The notes below the pieces were generated by a model. The model worked only from the letters and a program-made list of their open reading frames with translations. It ran no database searches and had not been told where the DNA came from. From NCBI RefSeq assembly GCF_014649955.1, contig NZ_BMUA01000001.1, positions 806,001 to 870,000 on the forward strand: 64,000 bases of DNA, read 5' to 3'. Position numbers and translations under genes: made by a program. The DNA is from Streptomyces violascens (GTDB lineage: Bacteria > Actinomycetota > Actinomycetes > Streptomycetales > Streptomycetaceae). Position 1 is the first letter of the stretch, and each line of letters starts with the position of its first letter. Below, piece by piece: positions 1 through 11,188 of the stretch.

Positions 1-1010
1 AGGGCGCGGTGGTCGCCCTCGATCCCCGCTCCGGCAAGATCCTCGCCATGGTGAGCACGCCCTCCTACGATCCCTCGGTCTTCGCGGGGATCTCGGCGAA
101 GGAGGGCAAGGAGTTCGGGAAGCTCGACGCCGACAAGAACAAGCCGCTCAACAACCGGGCGATGCGCGAGGTGTACCCGCCTGGCTCGACCTTCAAGATC
201 CTCACCGCGGCCGCCGCCATCGAGCACGGCGTCGTGACGGACATCAACGCCCCCATGCCGGACGCCCCGGCCCCCTACACCCTGCCGCTGAGCTCCACCC
301 AGGTCGGCAACGACGTGGACAACTCGCTGTGCGACAAGGTGTCCCTGAAGACCGGCATGCAGTGGTCCTGCAACAACGTGTTCCTGGACACCGCGCTGAA
401 GACCGGCAAGGACAGGATGCGCGAGACGGCGGAGAAGTTCGGCTTCAACAAGGAGCAGTTCATTCCGGTCCGTACGGCGAAGAGCGGCTACCCCGACAAG
501 CTGGACAAGCCGCAGACCGCGCTGACCGGCATGGGCCAGGGCAGCCTCACCAGCACCCCGCTGCAGATGGCCATGGTGACCGCGGGCATCGCCAACAACG
601 GCAAGGTCATGAAGCCGTACATGGTCGACGAACTGCGCGGCTCCGACCTCGCCACGCTGGAGAAGGCCAAGCCGGAGGTGCTCAACCAGGCCGTCTCCGA
701 GGGCACCGCGAAGAAAGTGCAGGAGATGATGGAGTTCACCGCGAGCGAGGGCACCGCGAAGAAGGTGAAGATGGAGGGCGTCACCGTCGGCGGCAAGACC
801 GGCACCGCCCAGCACGGCTCCGATGTGCGCGAGCAGCGCCCGTACGCCTGGTTCGTCTCGTACGCCAAGCAGAGCGACGGCACCTCGCCGGTGGCGGTGG
901 CGGTGTTCGTCGACCCGTCGGACATGGACATCCAGCGCTCCGAAATCGCGGGCGGCAAGCTGGGCGCCCCGATCGCGAAGTCGGTGATGGAAGCGGTGCT
1001 CAAGAAGTAA
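1..1010 (+). CDS. Penicillin-binding protein, transpeptidase domain (5' truncated by window)
   Basis: This is a D,D-transpeptidase that cross-links peptidoglycan outside the membrane. The reading frame is open from base 3 (G-A-V-V-A-L-D-P), so the N-terminus lies outside the window. Counting from the GTG at 9, the catalytic SxxK is S60-TFK, the SxN motif is S120-C-N, and the KTG triad is K263-T-G followed by TAQ. The order and spacing fit a class B (PBP2-type) transpeptidase. The next gene is an unrelated hydrolase on the other strand, so this is probably a stand-alone paralogue and not the pbpA of the pknB/ftsW cluster. The short motif SEGTAKKV occurs twice (residues 230-237 and 246-253), just before KTG. 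Confidence 0.93.
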   Translation, partial: GAVVALDPRSGKILAMVSTPSYDPSVFAGISAKEGKEFGKLDADKNKPLNNRAMREVYPPGSTFKILTAAAAIEHGVVTDINAPMPDAPAPYTLPLSSTQVGNDVDNSLCDKVSLKTGMQWSCNNVFLDTALKTGKDRMRETAEKFGFNKEQFIPVRTAKSGYPDKLDKPQTALTGMGQGSLTSTPLQMAMVTAGIANNGKVMKPYMVDELRGSDLATLEKAKPEVLNQAVSEGTAKKVQEMMEFTASEGTAKKVKMEGVTVGGKTGTAQHGSDVREQRPYAWFVSYAKQSDGTSPVAVAVFVDPSDMDIQRSEIAGGKLGAPIAKSVMEAVLKK

Positions 1011-1047
1011 CCCGGTCGCTTCCAGAGGCCCTGGGCGGTACCTGCGC

Positions 1048-1120
1048 CCTATAGGGGCGCGGGGCCGAGTCGTGGTGCGGCTCCACCGCGTGGGCACGAC
1101 CGGCCACGACGAGCCCGCAG
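1048..1120. repeat. Dispersed Streptomyces intergenic repeat
   Basis: The spacer between the convergent PBP and hydrolase genes begins with the palindrome CCCTATAGGG, then GGCGCGGGG, a short GCGG-CTCCA-CCGC hairpin, and a tail reading CGACCGGCCACGACGAGCCC. I recognise this from memory as a family scattered through Streptomyces intergenic regions. Related shorter copies occur at 52307-52533. It may act as a bidirectional terminator; its function is inferred only from position and hairpins. Confidence 0.55.
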
Positions 1121-1147
1121 TCGAAGGAACCGCACCCCGGGCCGCAC

Positions 1148-2137
1148 TCACCCGCCCTCCACAACCACCTCGTACGCAGAGTCGACCTCGGCCCCCGGGG
1201 TGCCGAACCGCCCACCCCGCAACAGCTCGCGCCAGCGCTCGGCACTCCAGTCCGCCGGCGGGGTCGTCTCGATGAAGTCCTCGACCAGGGCCAGAAAGCG
1301 GGCCGGGTCGGTGTGGAAGGGAAAGTGCCCGGCCCCGTCGAATATCTCAAGCCGGCTGCCGGGCATCGCGGCATGCGCGCGATGCGCATGGGCCTTTGGA
1401 ACGACGCTGTCGCGCGAGCCCCAGACCAGCATCGTGGGCATGCCCTGGGTCAGATAGCAGCGGTCCAGCATGGTGATGACCTGGCCGCGCCAGTCGACGA
1501 CCGCGCGCAGGGTGCGCACGAAGACGCTGCGGGAGCGGGCGTCGGGCAGCGCGTCCACCAGGCCGAGGAGGTCCGGGGCGTCCTGGCCGAGGTCGCTGTC
1601 GAGCAGCCGCATCAGCTCGATGACGAGCCGGGTCGGCCGGCGCATCGAGGGCCGCGAGAGCAGGGCGAGCATCAGCTCGGCGCCGGGCAGGGCCGCTGCG
1701 CGCAGCACCGGGTTGACCTCACGGCCCACTCCCCCGGCCCCGACCAGGACGAGCCGTTCGGTCGACTCCGGGTACTGGTAGGCGAATTGCATGGCGACCC
1801 CGCCGCCGAGGGAGTGCCCGACGAGGGTGGCCCGCTCGATGCCGAGGACGCCGAGCAGATCGCGGACGCCGTTGGCGTAGGCGGCCACCGAGTAGTCGGC
1901 GCGCGGTTTGTCGGAGGCGCCGTGGCCGAGCAGGTCGGGCGCGAGGACGGTGTAGCGGCGGGCGAGGCCGGGGATCAGCCCGGCCCAGGTGGCCGAGGAG
2001 TCGCCGATGCCGTGGATCAGCACGACGGGCGGCCCTTCCCCCGCGGTGCGGTACGCCCGGCGGTACCCGTGGACCACGCGGTGGCGCAGTCGCACGTCCT
2101 GGTCCCCCACCGGGCGCAGCCTCGTGCCAGTAGCCAT
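1148..2137 (-). CDS. Alpha/beta-fold hydrolase
   Basis: This is a serine hydrolase of the alpha/beta fold, 329 aa. It has an oxyanion-hole HGIG near residue 42, the nucleophile elbow GHSLGG with Ser about 109, an acidic residue in WGSRD, and the catalytic His in GAGHFPFH near the C-terminus. The ATG at 2137 is preceded by GGGGAGG with a 6-nt gap, so it is preferred over an in-frame TTG two codons upstream that would abut the ribosome site. There is no signal peptide, so it is cytoplasmic. The substrate cannot be told from sequence; epoxide hydrolase, haloperoxidase-like and lipase-like members share these motifs. It is transcribed away from the secreted protein gene at 2389. Confidence 0.85.
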   Translation of the reverse strand: MATGTRLRPVGDQDVRLRHRVVHGYRRAYRTAGEGPPVVLIHGIGDSSATWAGLIPGLARRYTVLAPDLLGHGASDKPRADYSVAAYANGVRDLLGVLGIERATLVGHSLGGGVAMQFAYQYPESTERLVLVGAGGVGREVNPVLRAAALPGAELMLALLSRPSMRRPTRLVIELMRLLDSDLGQDAPDLLGLVDALPDARSRSVFVRTLRAVVDWRGQVITMLDRCYLTQGMPTMLVWGSRDSVVPKAHAHRAHAAMPGSRLEIFDGAGHFPFHTDPARFLALVEDFIETTPPADWSAERWRELLRGGRFGTPGAEVDSAYEVVVEGG

Positions 2138-2388
2138 CGACAACCTCCCCGATCACGCCCGCACCGCTGCCCCGTGCGCGCTCCCCGTCAGCGTTCCCGG
2201 TAACGAGCCTAGAACCAGCGGCACATGCTCGATTACCAGCAGATTTCGCCACGGACAAGCCTGCCCTCGCACCTTTCTGCCATGTACGGTTCAACCGCGC
2301 GCTGCGCAGGCGTCCGTACAACGACGTTCTACGCGCGCAGACTTGGTGTCCCCACCACCTTGCCCCCACCCTCACGGAGGTACACAGG

Positions 2389-3864
2389 ATGCTCGGAGCC
2401 AGAAGTTCCGGACGCTCCCACCGCCGGACCGCCGGTGTGCTGACCGCACTCGGCGCGCTCGTCGTCGCGGGCGGCGCGGCCGCCCAGGCCGCCACCCCGC
2501 CCGCGTCGCCCGCCCCCCGGGCCGCGGCCGCCACCCAGCACCGGGTGCTGTTCGACAACTCCAAGGCGGAGACCGCCGGCAACGCCGACTGGATCATCAG
2601 CACCAGTCAGCCGGACCCGCTCGGCGAGAACCCCTCCCCCAGCGCCGAGGGCGACTGGACGGGCGCGCTGTCCTCCTGGGGCGTGGCGCTCCAGAAGACC
2701 GGCAACTACGCCCTGAAGACGCTGCCTTCGGGCGGCACGATCACGTACGGCACCTCTTCGGCGACGGACCTCAAGAACTTCGACACGTTCGTGATGCCCG
2801 AGCCGAACGTACTGCTCAGCGCGTCCGAGAAGACCGCCGTGATGCAGTTCGTGCGGAACGGCGGCGGACTGTTCCTCATCTCCGACCACACCGGCTCCGA
2901 CCGCAACAACGACGGCGCGGACGCGGTGAAGGTCATCAACGACCTGATGACCAACAACAGCGTGGACTCCTCGGACCCGTTCGGCTTCTCGGTCGACTCG
3001 CTCAACATCGGCACCGACAACCCGCGTGCCATCAGCGACGCGTCCGACCCGGTCCTGAACGGCTCGTTCGGCAAGGTGACCGGCAGCATCATCCGCAACG
3101 GCACCACCGCGACCCTCAAGCCGTCCGACAACCCGGCGGTCAAGGGCGAGGTCTACCGCACCGGCTACTCCGGCAACACCGGCGCCTTCTTCGTCACCAG
3201 CACCTTCGGCAGCGGCCGCGTCGCCTTCTGGGGCGACAGCTCGCCGATCGACGACGGCACCGGCCAGCCGGGCAACACCCTGTACGACGGCTGGAACGAC
3301 CCGGCGGGCACCGACGCCGCGCTCGCCCTGAACGCCACCGAGTGGCTCTCGGGCGCGGGCACCACCACCGGGGGCGGCGGCACCCCGACCCCCTGCACCC
3401 CGGCCCAGCTGCTCGCCAACCCCGGCTTCGAGTCGGGCAGTTCGGGCTGGACAGCCACCAGCGGCATCATCAACACCAGCAGTGGCGAGCCCCCCTACGC
3501 GGGCGCGTACAAGGCCTGGCTCGGCGGCAAGGGCACCGCGCACACCGACACGCTGGCCCAGACGGTGACGATCCCGGCGGGCTGCGCGGCCTCGCTCGGC
3601 TTCCAGCTGCACATCGACACGGACGAGACGACCACGAGCACGGCGTACGACACCCTCAAGGTCCAGGTGATCGGCAGCGGCGGATCGGTCCTGGCCACCC
3701 TCGCCACGTACTCCAACCTGGACGCGGCGGACGACTACACCCAGCAGACCTTCGACCTCGGTGCCTACGCGGGGCAGACGGTGACGCTCAAGTTCACCGC
3801 CACCGAGGGCTCCAAGCTCCAGACGTCGTTCGTCATCGACGACACCGCGCTCACGGTGAGCTGA
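2389..3864 (+). CDS. Secreted protein with N-terminal ThuA/GATase-like region and C-terminal CBM-like domain
   Basis: 491 aa. An export signal is visible: SHRRTAG followed by a hydrophobic run and AAAQAA. The mature N-terminal half contains a VRNGGGLFLISDHTGSD stretch reminiscent of glutamine-amidotransferase/ThuA-like folds, but I cannot assign an enzyme. A Gly/Thr-rich linker (TTTGGGGTPTP, near residue 325) leads to a C-terminal beta domain starting NPGFESGSSGW and ending FVIDDTALTV. That domain type is common at the C-terminus of Streptomyces secreted hydrolases and proteases and probably binds carbohydrate. An ACGGAGG ribosome site precedes the ATG. An extracellular role is likely; the substrate is unknown. 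Confidence 0.75.
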   Translation: MLGARSSGRSHRRTAGVLTALGALVVAGGAAAQAATPPASPAPRAAAATQHRVLFDNSKAETAGNADWIISTSQPDPLGENPSPSAEGDWTGALSSWGVALQKTGNYALKTLPSGGTITYGTSSATDLKNFDTFVMPEPNVLLSASEKTAVMQFVRNGGGLFLISDHTGSDRNNDGADAVKVINDLMTNNSVDSSDPFGFSVDSLNIGTDNPRAISDASDPVLNGSFGKVTGSIIRNGTTATLKPSDNPAVKGEVYRTGYSGNTGAFFVTSTFGSGRVAFWGDSSPIDDGTGQPGNTLYDGWNDPAGTDAALALNATEWLSGAGTTTGGGGTPTPCTPAQLLANPGFESGSSGWTATSGIINTSSGEPPYAGAYKAWLGGKGTAHTDTLAQTVTIPAGCAASLGFQLHIDTDETTTSTAYDTLKVQVIGSGGSVLATLATYSNLDAADDYTQQTFDLGAYAGQTVTLKFTATEGSKLQTSFVIDDTALTVS

Positions 3865-3872
3865 TGAGCGCG

Positions 3873-3898
3873 CCCGCCCGGGTCCCGGCCCGGGCGGG
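3873..3898. terminator. Bidirectional hairpin terminator
   Basis: A perfect 10-bp inverted repeat, CCCGCCCGGG with a 6-nt loop and CCCGGGCGGG, sits between the stop of the secreted protein gene and the stop of the convergent P450 gene. There is no U-tract, as is usual in Streptomyces. Confidence 0.75.
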
Positions 3899-3903
3899 TG
3901 TGG

Positions 3904-5220
3904 TCAGCCCCGCAGCCGTACCGGCAGCGATTCGACTCCGTACACGATCGACAGCTTGCGGAAGGCGAGTTCCTCCGCCGGTACGGCCAGGCGCATCTCG
4001 GGGAAGCGGCGGACCAGGGCGGGGAAGGCGGCGCGCAGTTCCATGCGGGCCAGTTCCGCGCCGATGCAGCGGTGGATGCCGTAGCCGAAGGCGAGATGGC
4101 CGCTCGCCCTGCGGTGGGCGTCGAAGCGGCCGCCGTCCGGGGTGAACGCGGCGTCGCGGTTGGCGCCGCTGAGCGAGCAGAGCACCATGTCGCCCTTGGG
4201 GATGAGCACACCCGCGATCTCGACGTCCTCGCGGGCGAAGCGCGGGAAGGCCAGCTGGACGACGGTGAGGTAGCGCAGCGCCTCCTCGACGAACGTGGCG
4301 GCCGCCGCCTCGTCGTGCGCTATTCGCGCGAAGGCGTCCGGGTCCTGGAGCAGGACGAGGGAGCCGAGCGCCAGCATGCTCGCGGTGGTCTCGAACCCGC
4401 CGGTGAGCACACCGTCGGCGAGGCCCGCGAGTTCGTCGTCGCCGACGCTGTCGCCGTGCTCCTTGACGATCATGCCGAGAAGGCCGTCGCCCGGGTTCTC
4501 GCGCTGCTTCTTGACGACGTCCCGGAAGTAGGACATGGAGGCGGACATCGCGCCGAACGGGGCGGTGGCTCCGCCAAAGAGGTCGAAACGCTCCATGGCG
4601 AGCTGCTGGAAGTCGTTCCGGTCCTCGTACGGCACGCCGAGCAGTTCGCAGATGGTCAGCGAGGGGATGGGCAGCGCGAACGCCTCCACCAGGTCGACGG
4701 GCCCGTCGACGGCCTCCATCGCGTCGAGCCGCTCCTCGACGAGGGCGTCGATGCGCGGGGTCAGCCGGCGCAGACGCCGCATGGTGAACTCGGGCGTCAG
4801 AATGCGGCGCAGCCGGGTGTGCACCGGGGGATCGCTGAACCCGAGCCCGCCCGGGTGCTGCTCCTCGACGACGCCCGCGTTGCCCGCGAGGTGGGTGAAG
4901 TCGTTGCTGAACCCGTCGGTGGAGCCGAGCACGGCCTTGACGGCGTCGTGGCCGGTGACGACCCAGGCGTCCATCCCGAAGGGCAGCGGAACCTTGCTGA
5001 CCGGCTCCTCCGCCTGCCGTGCGGTCAGCTCGGGCACCGGATCGAGTCCGTCCCGGCGCAGCGGCATGAGCAGTGCGTCGGGCAGCAGCGAGATCGTGCC
5101 GGGGCCGATACCGCGTTTCTGGATCCTGGCAAGGTAGGAGCGCCCGAGCCACATGGTGACTCGGGAACGGAGATTTACCCTCAAGGCGGACTCCAAGGAC
5201 AAGTTGTGCGGCCAGGACAC
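3904..5220 (-). CDS. Cytochrome P450
   Basis: This is a heme-thiolate monooxygenase of about 438 aa. The heme-binding segment FGYGIHRC has its ligand Cys at about 385. The K-helix ExxR is E313-ALR316. The I-helix oxygen-activation motif reads GGFETT (274-279), with Glu at the acidic position that is Asp in many members, followed by Thr. No ferredoxin or reductase gene is adjacent, so redox partners must come from elsewhere. The start is uncertain: a GTG at 5220 gives the longest protein but lacks a clear ribosome site; a TTG after GGAG near codon 13 or an ATG at 5154 would remove 12-22 residues. There is no biosynthetic cluster around it, so the substrate is unknown. Confidence 0.92.
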   Translation of the reverse strand: MSWPHNLSLESALRVNLRSRVTMWLGRSYLARIQKRGIGPGTISLLPDALLMPLRRDGLDPVPELTARQAEEPVSKVPLPFGMDAWVVTGHDAVKAVLGSTDGFSNDFTHLAGNAGVVEEQHPGGLGFSDPPVHTRLRRILTPEFTMRRLRRLTPRIDALVEERLDAMEAVDGPVDLVEAFALPIPSLTICELLGVPYEDRNDFQQLAMERFDLFGGATAPFGAMSASMSYFRDVVKKQRENPGDGLLGMIVKEHGDSVGDDELAGLADGVLTGGFETTASMLALGSLVLLQDPDAFARIAHDEAAAATFVEEALRYLTVVQLAFPRFAREDVEIAGVLIPKGDMVLCSLSGANRDAAFTPDGGRFDAHRRASGHLAFGYGIHRCIGAELARMELRAAFPALVRRFPEMRLAVPAEELAFRKLSIVYGVESLPVRLRG

Positions 5221-5471
5221 CGGGTACGGACTGAGTGGCTCAGGATAAGTGGCTCAGCGACCCTCCCGATCCGCCAGGGGAGCAGCTCACGAGCAGTTTG
5301 CGGCCGCGACCGGCCCGCCCCCGGTCGGCACGCGAAGGCGGAATGTCCGTTCCGGTCCCTGAATCGGCCGGCAGTCCAGCGTTCCCGCGCAGGATGACGG
5401 AACTCAACTCGCCCGTCACACAAGCTGATCTACGGTGTCGGTACCGCCGCATCCGACCTGGGAGGAACCCC

Positions 5472-6542
5472 GTGCGTCTGCGCACCGTCGTCACCGCCGC
5501 GACCGCGTCCTTGGCCGTCGCCGCATCCGTGACCGTCACCGATGCGACCGCCGCAGAAAGGGCGCCCGCGCGCGCCCCGCACGCCTGCTCCTCGTCCACG
5601 GCCATCGACGGCTTCTACGACGGTCTGGACAAAACGCTGTATCAGGGCACGGTCGTCGGCAATCTGTCCGGTCTGGCCGTGGACACCGACGGCACCGTCG
5701 CGGCGCTGTCCGACCGTTCGCAGTTGTTCAGCCTCAAGGCGGGCAAAGGCCCGATGGCCACTCCCGTCCGGGTCGTGCCGCTCGCCGACGAACAGGGCAA
5801 GCGGCTCGACTCGGAGGCCGTGGTCGTCGAGCGCGACGGCACCCGCCTGATCACCTCCGAGGTCGAGCCGTCCGTACGCCGCTACGACCGCGACGGCAAG
5901 CTCCTGGCCCGTCTGCCCGTCCCCGGCGCGCTGCGGGTCGCCCCGGCCGGACGCGCCGTCTCCAACGCGACGTTCGAGGGCCTCGCCCTGCAGCCCGGTG
6001 GCCACACCCTGATCGCCTCGATGGAAGCCCCTCTGTCAGGTGACGGCAAGGACGCGGCCGGTCATTCGCTCGTACGGTTCCAGAGCTGGCACCGGGGCGG
6101 CGCGAAGGGCGAGTTCGAGCTCGCCGGGCAGTACGCCTACCCCGTCGAACCGAACGCGGGCGTGTCCGAGATCACCGCGACGGGCGACGGCCGGCTGCTC
6201 GTCCTGGAGCGCGGCTTCACCGCGGGCGTCGGCAATGCGATACGCCTCTTCCTCGCCGACCCGCGCGGCGCGAGCAATGTGAGCAAGGTCGAGAACCTGC
6301 CGGGCACCGCCAAGGCCATGCGCAAGACCCTGCTCGCCGACCTCGCCGCCTGCCCCTCCCTCGGCGCGACGGCCAAGCAGCCGCAGCCCAACCCGCTGCT
6401 CGACAACATCGAGGGCGTGGCCGTCACCGGCCGCACCTGGGACGGCCGGCTGCGGCTGCTCCTGGTCAGCGACGACAACGAGAACCCGGCGCAGATCACC
6501 CGCCTCTACTCGCTGACGGTCCGTCTGCCGCGCCACGTGTGA
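5472..6542 (+). CDS. Secreted esterase-like activity of phytase family protein
   Basis: 356 aa, exported. The N-terminus [20 protein letters not shown] is a Sec signal ending near ATAAE. The body has the phytase-like beta-propeller signature: [68 protein letters not shown], and [12 protein letters not shown] before a final [10 protein letters not shown]. These are hallmarks of the 'esterase-like activity of phytase' family. A textbook GGAGGAACCCC leads to the GTG at 5472; upstream in-frame ATGs have no ribosome site and would bury the signal peptide. The gene is divergent from the P450 gene with a spacer of about 250 bp. Substrate unknown. Confidence 0.82.
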   Translation: MRLRTVVTAATASLAVAASVTVTDATAAERAPARAPHACSSSTAIDGFYDGLDKTLYQGTVVGNLSGLAVDTDGTVAALSDRSQLFSLKAGKGPMATPVRVVPLADEQGKRLDSEAVVVERDGTRLITSEVEPSVRRYDRDGKLLARLPVPGALRVAPAGRAVSNATFEGLALQPGGHTLIASMEAPLSGDGKDAAGHSLVRFQSWHRGGAKGEFELAGQYAYPVEPNAGVSEITATGDGRLLVLERGFTAGVGNAIRLFLADPRGASNVSKVENLPGTAKAMRKTLLADLAACPSLGATAKQPQPNPLLDNIEGVAVTGRTWDGRLRLLLVSDDNENPAQITRLYSLTVRLPRHV

Positions 6543-6621
6543 TCGCTCGGGCGGGGCTGGATGACCGCGCCCGGCCCCGCGTCCGCCGGACCACGGTGTC
6601 ACGGGGTGTATTCATTCGCCT

Positions 6622-7560
6622 ATGGCACGTTTTCGACCGGGCAAATACTTCCTACGTCACCTCATTTCGCTCCTCGTGATCCTGCTGGCCGCCGTCGTGG
6701 GGGTGTTGCTGTACTTCAACGAGCGCGATGTGCGCCAGCAGGAGCACACCCTGGGCGACCGGCGGGCGACGAACGGCGTGTATGTCGACACCAGCGTCCA
6801 GAAGGTCGACCCGGTCGCCCGCGAGCTCACGCTGCGGGTCCTGGTGCTCCCCCAGGGCACGTTGCGGGAGCAGGGCGACCCGTACACCCCGGCGGTCGAT
6901 CTGAGGGTGGAGACGTCGTCGCTGATCCGGGGCAGCCTCGACTTCAAGGCCGGCCGACAGGTCTCGTACCAGGATGTGAAGGTGAGCCTGGACGGCGGTT
7001 CCGTCTCGGACTACCCCTTCGACCGGTACTCGACCTCCATCGGCTTCGCCGCCGAGGCGGCGGGCAAGGAGGTGCCGGTCGCCGTCTCGCTGCGCGACGT
7101 GGACGCGTTCTTCAAGCCGACGATCGTCAGCCGCAGCCAGGACCACGGGTTCGTGTCGTTCGAGATCCGGGTCGGCCGCTCGCGGGCCACCTTCATCTGG
7201 GCCTGGTTCATGATGTTCATCATGTGGGGGCTCGCCCTCGCGGTGCTCGGCGCCGGCTGGGTGATCATCGACCAGCGCCGGGGGCTCGTCTGGCCGGCGA
7301 TGGCCTGGATGGCGGCCACCCTTTTCGCTCTGGCCGGCTTCCGCAATGCGGCTCCGGGCAGCCCTCCGGTCGGCTGTCTGCTCGACTACGCGGCGTTCCT
7401 GTGGGCCGAGGCGATCATCTCCGCGTGCCTGGTGGCGGTGGCGGTGACCGGCATCATCTCCGAAACGCACCGCCGAACCGACGAGGCCCCGGAGGTACAC
7501 CCGGACCATCACACGGACAGCCATGGGGCGGGGGATGCGGGGGACGGGGGCGGGCACTGA
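6622..7560 (+). CDS. DUF4436 family membrane protein
   Basis: 312 aa. One N-terminal transmembrane helix (about 13-32) is followed by a 160-residue extracytoplasmic domain and a C-terminal bundle of helices (about 193-220, 226-240 and 255-285). It ends in a His/Asp/Gly-rich tail. The topology, the DYPFDRYS motif and the VDPVARELTLRV region match what I know of the DUF4436 family, whose function is unknown. It lies 79 bp downstream of the phytase-family gene on the same strand and may be co-transcribed. Confidence 0.72.
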   Translation: MARFRPGKYFLRHLISLLVILLAAVVGVLLYFNERDVRQQEHTLGDRRATNGVYVDTSVQKVDPVARELTLRVLVLPQGTLREQGDPYTPAVDLRVETSSLIRGSLDFKAGRQVSYQDVKVSLDGGSVSDYPFDRYSTSIGFAAEAAGKEVPVAVSLRDVDAFFKPTIVSRSQDHGFVSFEIRVGRSRATFIWAWFMMFIMWGLALAVLGAGWVIIDQRRGLVWPAMAWMAATLFALAGFRNAAPGSPPVGCLLDYAAFLWAEAIISACLVAVAVTGIISETHRRTDEAPEVHPDHHTDSHGAGDAGDGGGH

Positions 7561-7649
7561 GTCCGCCTTCAACCGGCCGATTTTCCCGCACAGTTGGGCG
7601 ACGGAGTGGCCACCCTGACTCCTGACGCCCTGTCATTTCTGACGCCGCA

Positions 7650-7799
7650 TCATTGCCGACGGCGTCCGGCGCGGCGCCAGATCAGCACCATGCCGAGCAC
7701 CAGAACGATCGCCGCGACGACCACGATCACGCCCTTGACGGCGAAGTCCATGAGCAGGTGGTGAGCCAGGTCGTCGGAGCCGGCCGCGAAGGCGTTCAC
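7650..7799 (-). CDS. Small membrane protein (49 aa)
   Basis: This gene starts with a GTG whose TG is shared with the TGA of the upstream small gene (GTGA overlap), so translation is coupled. The product is one amphipathic segment (AFAAGSDDLAHHLLMDFAVK) and one transmembrane helix (GVIVVVAAIVLVLGMVLIW) with a basic RRAGRRRQ tail, giving a cytosolic C-terminus. I recognise no family. Coupling, hydrophobic pattern and the shared regulator region support a real gene. Confidence 0.65.
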   Translation of the reverse strand: MNAFAAGSDDLAHHLLMDFAVKGVIVVVAAIVLVLGMVLIWRRAGRRRQ

Positions 7800-8023
7800 C
7801 GTCGGCCGCCCGGACGCCGGGCGGAGCCGGGTCCGGCCTCGAGGCGCCGGGCGGCCGCGCGCAGGGCCGCCCGCGCCGCGGGCTCGGCAAGGCGCCGGGC
7901 CTCGCCGAGGCGGCCGCGACGCCTGAGCACGAGCGCCACGGCGAAGGCCGAAAGGGCCAGCACCACGACCGCGCCCGCGATCAGCGCGAACCTGATGAGC
8001 ATGAGGTTGAGATACGTCTCCAT
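7796..8023 (-). CDS. Small membrane protein (75 aa)
   Basis: The ATG at 8023 follows GGAGG with a 6-nt gap, an ideal ribosome site. The product has one N-terminal transmembrane helix (LIRFALIAGAVVVLALSAFA) and an Arg/Ala-rich cytoplasmic tail (RRRGRLGEARRLAEPAARAA) that could be helical. It is the first gene of a two-gene operon with the 49-aa membrane protein and is divergent from the TetR gene. The operators in the 77-bp spacer imply control by that TetR protein. No family assignment. Confidence 0.72.
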   Translation of the reverse strand: METYLNLMLIRFALIAGAVVVLALSAFAVALVLRRRGRLGEARRLAEPAARAALRAAARRLEAGPGSARRPGGRR

Positions 8024-8046
8024 GGCAGACCTCCGGTCGGACACGT

Positions 8047-8092
8047 TGTATCACGCTTGTGATAGAAACCAATGTATCACGAGCGTGATACA
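8047..8092. promoter_or_regulatory. Tandem TetR-type operators
   Basis: Two copies of one palindrome lie in the divergent spacer. Site 2 (8073-8092) is perfect: TGTATCAC-GAGC-GTGATACA. Site 1 (8047-8064) is TGTATCAC-GCTT-GTGATA. Their centres are 26 bp apart, about two and a half helical turns. Site 2 ends 7 bp before the TetR start codon, and site 1 lies 23 bp from the membrane-protein start. Both promoters could be repressed by the adjacent regulator. Confidence 0.85.
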
Positions 8093-8099
8093 AAGAGGC

Positions 8100-8726
8100 A
8101 TGCCCAAGTACGTGGATCCCGAGGCCCGCCGCCGCGAGGTGGTCGACGCCCTTTTCCGAGTGGTCGTACGCGAAGGGCTGCAGCGGGCCTCGCTGCGCGT
8201 CGTCGCGGACGAGGCCGGACTCAACATCGGCTCCCTGCGGCACTACTTCGCCAGTCAGCAGGACCTGATGGAATTCGCGATGCGCTCGATGCTGGAGCGG
8301 GTCGGCGGCCGACTGCTGCGCCGGGTGGAGGAGATCGGCACGCTCGCCGAGCACCCTGCGGACGAGCAGCGCCGGCTCGCCGCCGACCTGCTGTGCGAGC
8401 TGCTGCCGCTGGACGAGCGCCGCCGCGCGGAGGTCACCGTCTTCATCGACTTCGTCACCGCCGCCCGCACCAACCCGGCGCTCGACGGCCTCGCCCAGGA
8501 AGCGGCGGTCGGCGCCCGGAGCCTGGTCCGCCGGATCCTGGCACGCCTCGACGAATCGGGGGCCGTGCGCCCCGGACTCGACCTCGACCAGGAAACCGAG
8601 CGGCTCGCCGCGCTCGTCGACGGGCTCGGCCTGGGCGCGGCCCTGCACCCGGACGTGCTCGCGCCCGAGACGGCCGCGAGCGTGCTATACGCCCACCTGG
8701 AGAGCCTGCGCCCGCCGGCCGCGTGA
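8100..8726 (+). CDS. TetR/AcrR family transcriptional regulator
   Basis: 208 aa. The N-terminal helix-turn-helix shows the TetR pattern: [48 protein letters not shown]. An all-helical ligand/dimer domain follows. The chosen start [12 protein letters not shown] abuts the operator; no strong Shine-Dalgarno is visible (only AGAGG one base away), so the message may be leaderless or very short-leadered. It is divergent from the two small membrane proteins and probably represses both itself and them through the tandem palindromes. The ligand is unknown. Confidence 0.88.
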   Translation: MPKYVDPEARRREVVDALFRVVVREGLQRASLRVVADEAGLNIGSLRHYFASQQDLMEFAMRSMLERVGGRLLRRVEEIGTLAEHPADEQRRLAADLLCELLPLDERRRAEVTVFIDFVTAARTNPALDGLAQEAAVGARSLVRRILARLDESGAVRPGLDLDQETERLAALVDGLGLGAALHPDVLAPETAASVLYAHLESLRPPAA

Positions 8727-8741
8727 AGGGCCGCACAACAG

Positions 8742-8778
8742 CGCCGCCCCGGCCGGAGGGAATCCGGCCGGGGCGGCG
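8742..8778. terminator. Strong bidirectional terminator hairpin
   Basis: A perfect 16-bp inverted repeat, CGCCGCCCCGGCCGGA with a 5-nt loop and its complement, separates the convergent TetR and icd genes. Confidence 0.88.
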
Positions 8779-8814
8779 GTGTGCTCAACTCACGTCCCCC
8801 ATAGGGGAGTTGGG

Positions 8815-11100
<2,286 letters not shown>

Positions 11101-11188
11101 TCACGACGGGGGCCCGCACCGAGCCCCGGGCCAGGAGGGCGCGGCGGACAGCGGGGGCTCTCGCTTCGCGGGCGTACGGCGTCCCGGT

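Noticed and set aside
3904..5220. Secondary-metabolite cluster around the P450 (and the flavin monooxygenase at 39643)
   Set aside because: No core synthase, carrier protein, or clustered tailoring, transport and resistance genes are near either enzyme.
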